Part shown: positions 1 to 10,980 of the stretch, piece by piece
Layout: every line of letters starts with the position of its first letter
How positions within the stretch are numbered: position 1 is the stretch's first letter
Origin: Platanthera guangdongensis
Taxonomy: Eukaryota; Streptophyta; Magnoliopsida; Asparagales; Orchidaceae
Direction: 5' to 3'
Assembly (NCBI GenBank): GCA_039583875.1
Contig: CM077162.1
Coordinates: forward strand, 59,502,822-59,566,821
Length of the DNA: 64,000 bases
Program-made: the position numbers and the translations under genes
The notes under the pieces: generated by a model
What the model was told of the DNA's origin: nothing
Database searches by the model: none
The model's input: only the letters and a program-made list of their open reading frames with translations

Positions 1-189
1 AAAAGAAGAAGAGGAAGCACTCCAAAAAGAGAATTGTTTCAGTATGAGATCTCTGACGAAAGCTTTATTGAAATGCAAGAATGAGCACTTAAAAGTGTTT
101 TGCAAAGAAAATGTTTGAAAGAGCAATGGTAGAGTTAACACGTCACGGTTGTGAAAAAACTTTGAAGAACTATGAATTCCTTTGTCGGC
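1..189. other. No recognised feature at left edge
   Basis: AT-rich sequence without a supportable reading frame. It lies next to the gypsy gag fragment and may be downstream sequence of that same element, but nothing here proves it. Confidence 0.4.
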
Positions 190-456
190 TTATAATAGTC
201 TTCCAAGCACGACCTTGTCATCGGCATTGAAGCACTCAACAGGATTGTTGACAATGAGGAGTGGGTGATCTTCGACTAGGCTCACTCCTCTTGAGTTGCA
301 AGAAATATCTGCCACTTCTTTGCCCTTTGAGGTTGCTGTATCAGGGCAATCATCTTTAGGAAGCAGATCACACATCTTACCCTGCCGGAGCATCCTTTGC
401 ATCATTTGGCAGAGTGCTCGGTAGTTCTCTATCAGGTGGCCTGGCTCTTTGTGGAA
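190..456 (-). pseudogene. Ty3/gypsy gag C-terminal fragment
   Basis: The minus-strand reading contains FHKEPGHLIENYRALCQMM followed by RMLRQGK. This resembles the FHK-x2-GH-x2-E-x-C-RAL signature at the end of Gag in plant Tat/Ogre/Athila-type gypsy elements; the usual Cys before RAL is Tyr here. The frame runs about 88 codons to a TAA at 190-192. It is not part of element A: sequence homologous to A's LTR begins at about 461, immediately upstream on the minus strand. The fragment is therefore the edge of another element that truncates or interrupts A's 3' LTR. Family recognition is from memory of the motif; clade is uncertain. Confidence 0.55.
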
Positions 457-460
457 CTCT

Positions 461-1712
461 CAATGTCAAGGGTATTTCCATGCTTACCACGCAAGTACTT
501 CCTGCTACTTCCCTTCACAGGTCCACCCATGGACATAAAGCATTACAAAGGGTATTTCCTGGATCTCCAATCCAGTACTTCCTGCTACTTCCTTTTGCAG
601 GTACAACCTAATAGCACAGGCATCACAAGGGTATTTTCCTGGACTACCACTATAGTACTTCCTGCTACTGCCTTTCACAGGGTTAACCCATCGACTCTTA
701 AAAGACGTTTATCACGGAGTCTTCTCCGATGAGTATGCAACATCACCAATCCAGACCAACCTGTCCAGATGGGCTTCAAACAACATGCCTATTCCGTATT
801 CCATTTTCGGATCTATATGCCAAATGATTGGGGATTCCATGAATCAACCCAAAAGACTCCCATATTCAGCCACCCTCTGGTGGGGGAATCATATTCATAT
901 GCCAAAAAGGAAGCCTTCACATGGCTAGGAAGAAAGGTCGTTACACTTGAAGACTGCTTCGGTGCCATGAGCACCTAACTGGCAAGAACAAACCAAAACA
1001 GCTTTTTCTCCGTAAAGATGGCCTCGGATCTCTTGTTGGAATCTTGCAGCACCACCAGTGACTAGCTCCACTTCCTCCTCCTCCTTATTCCTCTCCCTTT
1101 CTCTCTCTAACTTATAGAAAGATGAAGGTAATAATAAAATGAGACTTTCCTTCTCAAGTCTCGGCCATAAGGAAGCAGGGAGGCAGCTCAACCATTGGAT
1201 CCCAGCTGAAGGAACGGAAGGCCACGATTTTGCCACAAAATCTCAATTTTTGCCTAACACGGCCTGTGACACGCCCATGTCCCAGGCCGTGTACCTCAAG
1301 TGGTGCTCAACCGACTTATCAAATCCAGTGACACGCCCGTGTCATTGGTCGTGTCACCTAACACGCCTACAGACACGCCCGTGTCCATGGCCGAGTTCTT
1401 CAAGCTCCACAACATCGAAATCAACCCGAGAGTGACACAGCCTGTGACACGCCCGTTTCCCAGGCCGTGTGCCCATACACGACACTAGACACGCCCCGAC
1501 CAACTTTATCAGGCTGAGTTCGTCGATCGCAAGGACGGGCCCTGTGACACGCCCGTGTCACAGGCCGTCTACTCTGCACTCGATAATCGTCGACCAAAGT
1601 TTTGTCGACCACCCATCCACTGCTCACCCGAGAACGACACGCCCTGGGACATGCCTGTGTCCCAGGCCGTGTCACCCAAATTTTGCCAAACTTTAGGCTT
1701 TGTGTTGTTACA
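461..1712 (-). repeat. Element A 3' LTR, truncated
   Basis: On the minus strand it starts TGTAACAACACAAAGCC at 1712, right after a purine tract, and aligns with 29671 down to about 28397 of the 5' LTR. It carries the ACACGGGCGTGT-type inverted repeats (about 1258-1680), a purine-rich A/G stretch (about 1065-1110), and copies of a roughly 75-bp repeat containing cagtacttcctgctacttcc (about 470-690). Homology with the other LTR stops at about 461, so the U5 end is missing and foreign gag sequence follows. Small ORFs on both strands here are not conserved between the LTR copies. Confidence 0.8.
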
Positions 1713-1726
1713 ACCCTCCCCTCCAT
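1713..1726 (-). promoter_or_regulatory. Polypurine tract of element A
   Basis: Minus-strand GGAGGGGAGGGT directly abuts the TGTAAC start of the 3' LTR. Element B has the same arrangement (GGAGGGGAGGGT before 15614), which supports the assignment as primer for plus-strand DNA synthesis. Confidence 0.8.
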
Positions 1727-1832
1727 ACAAAACTTTCATCCCCGAAATTTGCAGCAAGTAAGGAACTCAAATAGAAGGATTTCATTGCACAAACATTTAT
1801 TACAACATGATCTACACTACATAACAGTAACA

Positions 1833-2229
1833 CAAAGAGCTCAGGAAACTCAGCTCGCATGGTCTGCTCTCGCTCCCATGTGAGTTCTTCACGGCCGCAA
1901 TTGTCCCACTGGACTTTGACCATCCCAATCGTCTTGTTCCGCAACTATTTCTCGGCACGATCATCGATCCGAATGGGCCTAACCCCCGTTGTTATCCCAT
2001 ACTCCACCAGCACACCATCATCTGCGATCACTTGAGCTGGATCTTTCACGGCTTTCCGCAACACCGAGATGTGAAACACATCATGCAATCCACCCAAGTC
2101 TGCCGACAGAGCTAGATGATAAGCAGCTTGCCCGATTCGCTCGACCACTTCAAATGGACCCAGATATCTTGGACTCCACTTCTTCAGACGTCGAATCCTA
2201 GATACACCTTTGAAGAGCTTGATCTTCAA
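1833..2229 (-). pseudogene. Element A integrase C-terminus and chromodomain
   Basis: The minus-strand frame shows the integrase C-terminal segment (SPRYLGPFEVVERIGQAAY, then HDVFHISVLRK) followed by a chromodomain-like end (KTIGMVKVQW, then GREELTWE, then PELF). In chromoviruses this domain binds chromatin marks and guides integration toward heterochromatin. A single in-frame TAG at 1945-1947 separates the halves, at a site where relatives commonly have Gln, consistent with CAG to TAG. The reading continues to 1708, overlapping the purine tract, as is usual for this group. Confidence 0.8.
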
Positions 2230-2253
2230 GTATACCCAGTCTTCTACTGCGAA

Positions 2254-3111
2254 CTACACGTTCCGATGATTGGCGTTGTAGTATTTTGCTTGTCGATCCT
2301 GGGCTATGAGTAGCCTCTCTCGAATAGTACGTATGGTCGAGTTTGCTTCATCGACTTCATTACGATTATAAACTCTAGCTTTTCCCGCTTCTACCCAAGC
2401 CAAAGGAGTACGACACTTCCGTCCATACAGAGCTTCATACCTTGCCATACCAATGCTCGCTTGGTAGTTGTTATTATAGGCAAACTCCACTATATAGAGA
2501 TGATCTTTCCATCTCTTTCCAAAGTCTAGGGCGCACATCCGGAGCATATCCTCCATTGTCCTTTTGGTTCGTTCAGTTTTGCCATCAGTTTGGGGATGAA
2601 AGGCCGTACTGAATGTCAAATTCGTGCCCAATAGTTGATGAACTAGCCTCCAGTCGTTCGATGTGAATCGCCCATCTCTATCACTTACGATGCTCCGAGG
2701 AACACCGTGTAGCCGCACAATCTGCTCAACTTATAATTTTGCCAAACTTTCCACTGAATCATCCCATCTGTTCGGCAGGAAGTGTGCCACTTTCATTAGT
2801 CGGTCGACAATCACCCAAATTGAGTCATTTCCGCGCTGAGATCTCGGCAACCCATGCACGAAATCCATGGAAATATCGTCGAACGTCCATTCCAGAATCG
2901 ACAATGACTTCAAGTAACCACCAGGCTTCTGGAATTCTGCCTTCACCATAGCACATGTTTGGCATTTGGCCACATAATGTGCAACATCTTTCTTCAGCCG
3001 TGGCCACCAGAACAACTTTTTCATATCCCTGAACATCTTTGTGCTCCCTGGGTGGATTGAGTACTTCGTATAATGCCCTTCATACATCAGTTCTTCCCTC
3101 AATTTACCCAA
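2254..3111 (-). pseudogene. Element A integrase (zinc-binding and catalytic core)
   Basis: The N-terminal HHCC zinc-binding region is visible (YTKYSIHPGSTKMFRDMKK, then CQTC). The rve core follows with the conserved Asp in WTFDDISMDFVHGLPRS, the second in [10 protein letters not shown], and the Glu region in [17 protein letters not shown]. It pastes the cDNA into host DNA. One in-frame stop at 2728-2730 interrupts the core; another at about 2251-2253 separates it from the C-terminal part. The frame is the same as RT, RNase H and protease. Linker sequence between RNase H and integrase (3112-3249) keeps the frame but holds further stops. Confidence 0.85.
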
Positions 3112-3249
3112 ATTCGGGATGCATAAACGGCCCTCCTTCTGTAGAAGACCGTCATCCTAGGAGACCTTACCCTCTAGCCCATCTTTAGTATAGCGTAGGA
3201 GATCTTCATCTAGCTCCGTTGCTCATCGAATCCGGTCTGCAAGGTTACA

Positions 3250-3771
3250 CTACACCTCCGTCCAGTTGAAACAGGAATTGGCGGTGGAATTCTTGTCAAC
3301 ACAAGAAATCTCCAATGCTTCTAGCTCCTGGATGAGACGTTCATCATGTCTCTGCATCCAACTCACCATTGCCGGAGCACTCCGACTCAAGGCATCCGCG
3401 ACTACATTTCCCTTTCCGGGCGTATAGTGAATCTCATAGGTGTAGTCCCCAAGGAACTCCAACCACCTTCGTTGTCGCATATTCACGTCCTTCTGCTCCA
3501 ATAAGTACTTTAGGCTCTTGTGATATGTATAGATCTCCACCTTCACACCATAAAGATAGTGTCGCCATATCTTTAGTTCAAAGATCACCGCCGCCAACTC
3601 TAAGTCATGGACGGGATAGTTTCTCTCATGCACCTTTAGCTGGTGTGAGCCATAAGCAATCACCTTCCCATTTTGCAGAAGAACGCAGCCTAAGACGTTC
3701 CCTGAGGCATCACTATAGATTACAAATCCATCGGTAACACATGGCGATGACAACACAGGCACCATGGTCAA
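3250..3771 (-). pseudogene. Element A RNase H
   Basis: Gypsy-type RNase [21 protein letters not shown] holds the first catalytic Asp, [19 protein letters not shown] the Glu region, and ADALSRS closes the domain. It degrades the RNA strand during reverse transcription. About 173 codons are open. The RT connection (3772-3948) keeps the same frame but contains stops at sites where the family usually has Trp, Gln and Arg, as expected from cytosine deamination. Confidence 0.85.
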
Positions 3772-3948
3772 CCGAACCTTCAGCTCTTCAAAAGCTCACG
3801 CGCACTTTGACGTCCAAACGAACTTCTAATCTTTTCTCGTCAGCGTGGTTAGCGGCAAAGCAATCCGCGAGAGGTTTTCAACAAATCTTCGATAGTAGCC
3901 CGCCAGTCCAAGGAATCTCCTGACCTCGGCAACTGAAGACAACACCAG

Positions 3949-4746
3949 TCACTCCTGTATGAACCTTATCTTTGCTGGATCCACTGCTATGCCCGCTCCA
4001 CTCACCACATGGCCTAGAAAAGCCACTGACAATAGCCAAAACTCGCACTTCGAGAACTTGACATAGAGCTTATTCTTTCTCAATGTCTGCAACACCAACC
4101 GCAAGTGCTTCTCGTGATCAGCTTCCGATTGCGAGTACACCAGAGTATCATCAATGAACACAATCACGAACAGATCTAGGTACTCTCGGAATATTCTGTG
4201 CATCAAGTCCATAAACACCGAGGGCGCATTGCACAACCCAAACGGCATTACAATGAACTCATAATGCCTGTACCGTGTTCCAAATGTGGTCTTGGGAATA
4301 TCTCCTTCCCGTATCCTTAATTGATAATAAACAGACTTCAAATCCAACTTGGAGTAGATGGTCGATCCCACTAGCTGATCGAACAACTCATCAATCCGCG
4401 AAATTGGATATTTGTTCTTCTCTGTCAGCTTGTTTAGTTCAGGGTAATCAATACATAACCGCAAACTGCCGTCTTTCTTTTTTACAAAAAGCACAGGGGC
4501 GCTCCATGGTGACATGCTTGGGCTTATATAACCCTGCTCCAGCAACTCCTGCAGTTGGACTTTCAACTCGGCCATCTCCTTTGGTGCGACACGATATGGC
4601 GAGCGGGCCACAGGTTTTGCACCTGGCAACAACTCGATCGTGAAGTCAATCTCACGCTGGGGTGGTAGCCCAGGGAGATCCCTGGGAAACACATCTGCAA
4701 ACTCCGATACAATCGGAACATCGCACACACTGGCCTTAGGCTCCAC
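3949..4746 (-). pseudogene. Element A reverse transcriptase
   Basis: 265 open codons with the gypsy RT landmarks: [20 protein letters not shown] at the start, [52 protein letters not shown] (first catalytic Asp; the usual Gly after Ser is Val), [24 protein letters not shown] and the active-site box FIDDTLVYS. The catalytic Asp pair is intact. It copies element RNA into cDNA. An in-frame TGA where relatives have Trp ends this open stretch, and a TAA precedes it. Confidence 0.9.
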
Positions 4747-4767
4747 AGCCTGAATTAGCGTGAAGTA

Positions 4768-5207
4768 TTACTCTGCATCCTTCTGAATAGCTTTGACAAC
4801 TTTGAGTGCAGACATCAACGTCCCGCCAACTCCTCGCATACCCGCGAACCTCGTTTCCTGCTTGGTATTCTGGCCCAACATGATCTCTTTGGACTGGAAA
4901 TCAATCAAGGTATGCTGCTCCGCGAGCCAATCCATATAAAATATCACGTCGAATTTCGATATCGGCAATACAGATGCAGTTAAGCAGAAATCCCGACTTC
5001 CTATTTGAACTGCCACATCGCAAGCTTGATCTGTAAGCATCATACAACCATTCGGCAACACCACCCTGACACTATCTGTCTTCACACGACTAGGTATCCC
5101 AATCCGCGCTATAAACTCTTTAGGCAGAAAAGAATGTGACGCACCCGTATCGAACTGTTCTTGCGCCAGCATGTTCCGAATCATTACAAATCCTGTGCCA
5201 ATCATGT
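4768..5207 (-). pseudogene. Element A aspartic protease
   Basis: The minus-strand frame has the retropepsin motif FDTGASHSFLPKEF about 25 codons from its visible start, then GCMMLTDQACDVAVQIGSRD and a WLAEQHTLIDF segment. It would cleave the Gag-Pol polyprotein. Its upstream link to gag is cut at 5207/5208 by the insertion of element B; the other side of the break is at 17689. Confidence 0.8.
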
Positions 5208-6262
5208 TGTAACAGCCCAAATTTCAGAATGGGATAAATTGGGTGACACGGCCTGGGACACGGGCGTGTCCCTTGAGTAGTTGGGCGCGTGGTTGATGAA
5301 ATTCGGTCGACGAAGTTTTCGGGAGGTCACGCCCTGTGACACGGGCATGACAGGGGGCGTGACCTAGGGCGTGTCCCCTCTGATCGACGAACTGCGCTCG
5401 ACGATCGTCGAGTGCCAATCAAGGGGTACACGGCCTGTGACTATAGCGTGTCACAGGGCGTGTCCTGCCATGTCGAGAGGTCGACGATTTTCTCTCAAGT
5501 AGGTGTCGAGTGGGTGCCACGCCCTGTGTCACGGGCATGACTGGGCCGACACGGGCGTGTACCCTGGCCATGTTCTATTTTGGATAAGTCAGAATGAGTC
5601 GGTTCGTGTGCCGCTTAAGGTACACGCCCTGTGACACGGGCGTGTCACAGGGCGTGTCAGGCCCGAAAAGTGATTTTGTCAGAGTTTTCTGGCCGTTCAT
5701 TTCCATGTTCCAGATCTAATGGTCCAGGCTACTTCCCTGTGGATAAAAGGGCCGAGAATGAGGTTTCTTCCCTCATGTTCATTCTTCTTCTCAAAGAGAG
5801 AGAGAAGAGAGGTCAAGGGAAGGAGGGAATTGAACTGAATACTAGCTGCTGGAGGGGCTGTGGAGTGCGTAAGTTAGATCCGAGTTCGGATTTGTGAAGG
5901 CAAAGCCGAGGAGGTGATTTCCATCCGGCTAATTCATGGCGCAAAAGCGATCTTCAAGGGTAACAATCTCATTCTTGGATGCCGAAGTCCTTTCTTTATG
6001 CATCTACGTGGTATCCTCCACCAAGAGATGGATTTCATAAATGATTCCATGGTTGAGTTTGCATCTAGAGCCGGAAGTGTGGAGTATGGCATAGGCATGC
6101 TGTGTGAAGCCCATCTGGACGGGTAATCTGGATTGGTGATGATCATGGGTAAACTGGAGAAGACTCCGTAGATTTGATGTGATGAAAGGTTTATGTGTTG
6201 TGGACTGAATGTATGATTGTATATGGATTATGGATGTAAGGAGACATTGTATATGCTCCTGG
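5208..6262 (+). repeat. Element B 5' LTR, first clean segment
   Basis: Aligns base for base with 15614-16680 of the 3' LTR. It carries inverted repeats of the type gacacgggcgtgtcacaggg (about 5250-5660), a TATA-like ggataaaaggg at about 5740, and a GA-rich stretch (about 5790-5830). After about 6262 the match to the 3' LTR stops and mosaic sequence begins. Confidence 0.8.
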
Positions 6263-9230
6263 TTAAATCTCGGAAATTATTTGCGGTCACGCGGCGACCC
6301 GGCGGTTTTATTTAGGTAGAAAAGCGGATTTGATTTTTATTAAGAAAACGGGTCGCGCGTATTTATTTATTTTGGATATAAAAAAGGTTTAGAAATCGAG
6401 TTTTAACGATAAGGAGGCAAGTGCACCTATCGTGAGTAGTACATGATATTCCGGGTGGAATATCGAGGTCGTATTGTTCTCGGGTCCGGTTCGATTATTT
6501 CTACTCTTCCCTGGAGGGGACTATTATTTTACCGATAATACTTGTCGGGTATTTTTATATAATAAAAAAAAGAAAATGGTCGGATCAGAAAATGAAAGCA
6601 ATAAAAAGAAAGGGGTCTTGAAGGTGGTAATGCCGATGAAGAGCTTAGCTCGATGGCAAACCGAAAAAACAATTGAACTACACCACGTGGGTGGGTCGAT
6701 CTTTAAATAAAAAGAGCTCCTAAATTTCTAATGTAATTAAGGCGGAGACTTGGCCGTGGGAGGTTCCACTAAAATGAGCTCACCTATCTCTAGTGACTAT
6801 CGCTCACCTGAACGCTAAGACTGTTCGACCGGGCTCTACGTCGCTGGTGGACTTGAAGGATTCCTCTTAACCGCCCAGCCATTACAAGCTTAAGAAACCT
6901 CCGCTAATTGGCGGTGGGGAACGACCAATCCGGTATGTCCGGTTGGCACTCTCTTTGCCAAAAAGGTGGCCTGATCTGTCCATACGCACGGCGTCTCGGT
7001 GGATACCGACATTTGTGATATGGTTGTAATTGGTAGATTGATATGGAAATATGATGGCCCACAATGCATACAGGGATATGTGGTCCTACGCGTCTGTTAA
7101 CTCCGGGCAAACCTTAATGGGTAGGGTCTATTATAATGGGTCAGCTAAAGATGCTGACCTTTAATTACTTTTAAGCTACTTTATCTGTCCCAATGCTCTT
7201 CGGATTGGCGATGGCTAAGAACTGTGTAGCCACTCATCGGAATGGGGACTGCTGCTTGCGAGGAAAGCAATTGAAATGAAAGCAGGAAAGAAAGCTGGAA
7301 AGATGAAAGCAGTAAAGGCCCTTGAAAGCAGTAAAGGAAAGCGTGAAAATTGGATTTCAAGTGTGGCTGGCTACCCAAACGAGTAGGACTGATGTACGAA
7401 AGCAGTATATTGCGAGTCCCGGCGCAAATGCGTGGGCGGGAGAAGAGAAAGCCTGTAAAACGCACACACGCCTTAAGTCCTACTCAAATGTGTAGGAGAG
7501 TTGTATACATACGGGTCCTACTCAAACGATGTTGGACAAAATACATGTGGATTTTGTAACTTATTGCACGCACACACTTCTCTTGAGTTGAGTTCATAAA
7601 TGGTGTAAGACACCCCTTTTTTTTTTCTTTTTCGACACACGGGGTCTTAGGCCCAGAAAATAAAACACACGCACGTTTTGCGGTGACTCGACAGAATTGC
7701 CCTGAAGGGTCATCACCAAGCAAAGGCGCCGATTTAACTGCTTAACGAGTAGGCGGAAATAAATGCGCATACATAAAAGTAATTGCATAAAAACTGAAGT
7801 TGCCGAAAATTGAAAACAACTGCATCTGTCCACAGCTAGAATGCGGTAGAAATGACATAAAAAGCGAAAATAAAAATATAACTCCACGGGAAGAAAGTTT
7901 TGCAAATAAACGCAAAAATGCAAGTGCTCGAAAAATTAAAACGAATACATTTCTACCGCTAGAATGCGGTATAACATGCATAAAAAGAGTAGCGGAAAAA
8001 TTAAATAAGGAAAAAGATTTTGAAAATAAAGCCCGAAAAATACAAGTGTTTGGAAAAATAAAATAACAACATATCCCCTCTTATAATGCTACAAAAACTC
8101 CTAAAAAGTGGAAGAAAAGCTAAAAGGACGAAAAATTCTACTCAAAACTAAAAAGTCTAAGTGAAACGAAAATGACAAAGCCACTTTAAAATCGTTTTTA
8201 TAGTTCTGGGGGTTTTAGATCAAAAAACTAAATGATTATTGAAAATGAAGACATCTACTAAAATAAAAAGACTAAGTTATCATCCCCACACGCTCCTATA
8301 AAAAAGGCACCGAAGAGAAGAAAGGGGAGGACTAAGTGGAGGAAAAAAAGATAAGATTGCAGAGGTAGTCGTTTAGCATTAAAGCAATAAAATGAAAACA
8401 CATAAGCTAATGTAACCTTCACAGGAAAAACACACTAAGGAAGGGGTCTCTTGCAGAAAAAAAGTCCCTACATATACGTTTGGGTGGTCAAACAGCATAA
8501 CTATAATATATCCCAAAAGGGGAACAGGAATTAACCTTAATTTATAAACTTTACAAGCACGCCCTTGGTCACGGGCGTGACAGGGGGCGTGCAGTCCTAA
8601 AGGCGTCCGGCGATTCCACTGACGGGAAGGTTGACTTATGCTGACACGTGGGTATGATGGTCACGCCCTTGCAAGTGACGGGGGCACACAGATCTGGGCG
8701 CGGTGCGCACAAAAAGTTCGCCGCGCGGGTCTTGTCTAGCTGGAAAGCCGTAACGCTCCCAGGATACACGTAGACTCTGGCAGACGGACAGGCGGTGGGT
8801 TGGGCCTCGCCCACACTCGACGAACGAGATGAAAGCACTACGTCAGACCTGGATCGTACGCCTCAACGGGCTTGGTGTCACGGGCGTGACTCCTGCGGTG
8901 ACACTTGCCGGCGTGACAGGACTTCTGAACTTGGCGAAGTGCTAACCACACTTGCCGAGTCGACGGCTATTTGACGTGTCATCGACCCTGGTCCACGGGC
9001 GTGACCCACACACCAAATTTTGGCAGATTTTTGACTTTCCTTTCTGATGCACATGCAAATTTAGCGTGATAATATTTACAAAACCCGAGCCGAAGCTCCC
9101 CGAATAAAAATAAGACCAACACGTCCGTCACAAACAATCGAGCCGAAGCTCCCAGCTAACATCCCGTGCCATCAGTGTATATTTACTGTGAAATGTGCAA
9201 CCCTAATTACTAAGTTACTCTTTTCAGCTT
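6262..9230. other. Mosaic region X1, gene-free
   Basis: No credible gene. At least a dozen short blocks recur in mostly the same order in 11013-13142. Examples: gcggcgacccggcggtttta at 6291 and 11013, tgatttttattaagaaaacg at 6331 and 11054, ctacccaaacgagtag at 7371 and 11741, ggaaaaattaaataagga at 7994 and 12184. Spacers between the blocks are unrelated. In 6640-7600 the spacers instead match element B's LTR (see separate entry). Short ORFs here are not conserved. Confidence 0.55.
6640..7600 (+). repeat. Element B LTR sequence interleaved with X sequence
   Basis: Blocks colinear with 16880-17530 of the 3' LTR are present but separated by short foreign insertions. Examples: gtgggtgggtcgatct (6690 and 16918), accgcccagcca (6870 and 17028), ggtggataccgacatttgtg (7000 region and 17112), attataatgggtcagctaa (7130 and 17230), ttgagttgagttcat (7584 and 17522). 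The foreign pieces include X blocks such as the taattacttttaagctac at 7162. Confidence 0.6.
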
Positions 9231-10980
9231 GTTAAACAGTTGGAGATACGTTAACCCAGGACTGCCCCCGGTATTCCCTGTGAATTAATTAAAAGGGCTC
9301 TCAAACATCCGGGGCACTAGGAATTAAATCTAATTTATGTGTTGGGATTACGCCCAGCGTTCCCTTTCGCAAGGTACTTATTTTATTAACAAAGATTGGT
9401 TGATCCAAAAAAACCTTACCCATTATTTTCTCAAAAAAATGTTTCGATACGCTAATCATTGAAATAGGCTAGGGTGATTTGAAGAAGGCTCCAACTCTCC
9501 TTTTTTCTTTTGGGTAGGACGATCTTTCGTCGGACCCGAACGCCTTTAAATTTTTTCCCTAGACAAAACCACACCCTACTCACTCATATATAATCTTCCA
9601 AATTATTGATGCAGCCCATTCCACTTGTCCTTACAGCACACCATCAAGACCCATCATACGTGCCCTAATAGGGGGGAATCATATTAAGACCAAAAAAAAT
9701 GAAATCCTGCAGTTTTGCTATAAAAAGTGCAGACCACTTAAGCTACGTGACCCGTAAAAGGGGAAGTACATGAAATACTCATCCAGTACCCTCATGATAA
9801 TTATCAACATAAAAAACGAGGTCTATTATGATAAATATAGAAGTGGTGGTAAATTCATTATAAGAAAATCATATTTTTCCCAACACTTAATCTACTATTT
9901 ATTAATAAACGAATTTTCCTCAAAAACTAAAATTCGGCCATAGTCAATTTGAACATGAACCATAAGATTTTCTGGAAAACAGGTAATGGCCTCCTAAAAT
10001 TTGTATTCACTAAATAACATTTTTGAGAAATATCATTTTTTTTTGGTTGCCAATTTTCATCTTTTTAATTTTTCAGATTTTTTATCTTTTTAGTTCTTGA
10101 CCTCTAAAGGATTTATTAAAATAATTCCTAAAATCAAATATAATGAAGGAAGAGAGATGCCACATAAAAACTATGTCTCCAATAATTATGTAATGGTTGG
10201 TTCGATTACTCGCGGGTAGGGCGCAAGTTCACAAAAAAAAAGGGAACTAGAAACATCATGATGAAGTTTTGAAATTAGATTTTTGTATTTTTCAGACAAT
10301 CTAATAGTCATAGGAAAACACCCCCATATTAAACCCAACATTTCCCAAGGTTCCATGGAATTAAATATTAAAGAAGCAACTACTAAGGCGCATAAACCCT
10401 CATTCTTGAGAAGAAAAAAGCAAAAAATTCATAAAAATTCGGCCTACAGAGATGGGTAGGGGGCGATCATGACTATAAGCCCCTTTGCTAAGTTTTATCA
10501 AGTGCGCACCCCTAACGTGCACAAGTATAGTTCTCTGCAAAAATAAAATAAAATATTAAGTGGAAATTATAAAATATGACTTTGTGAATAAAGTACCAAA
10601 AATATTCATCCAAAATTTATTATAAAATTTCCAGAGACATGTATGCCCTAAGCAACTACCCATTCAAAATCTCATTTTTTTTTTTTGGCCTTTTCAGATA
10701 GTTTTGGTATTAGATCTTATGGTTTCAAAGCTAGTGCCCTAAACTAGGGTTATGGATTTAAGGGGTCTTAAGTCTTCCAAATTTTTTTTGCCCTAAAATT
10801 TTAACCACAGGACCATAGTAACCCTATGGACATCATTCCCAAGTTTCAAGTCCATCCAAGGTCTTTTGACCCCAATTTCTTATATATATATATAAACCCT
10901 AGAAATTTAGATTTCCCTAAAGGGCCTAAAATAACCCTAACATTCTAGGGCTACCCTAGTCCAATCCACTCCAAACTCCA
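9231..10980. other. AT-rich gene-free stretch inside the B 5' LTR insert
   Basis: AT-rich sequence with homopolymer runs (T-runs at about 10038 and 10676) and a TA microsatellite at about 10883. No ORF above background, no terminal repeats, no hallmark of a DNA transposon could be found. Confidence 0.4.

Noticed and set aside
925..1236. 103-codon minus-strand ORF, also at 28870-29181
   Set aside because: Present in both LTRs of A because they are LTRs; it is composed largely of the purine-rich repeat and has no domain.
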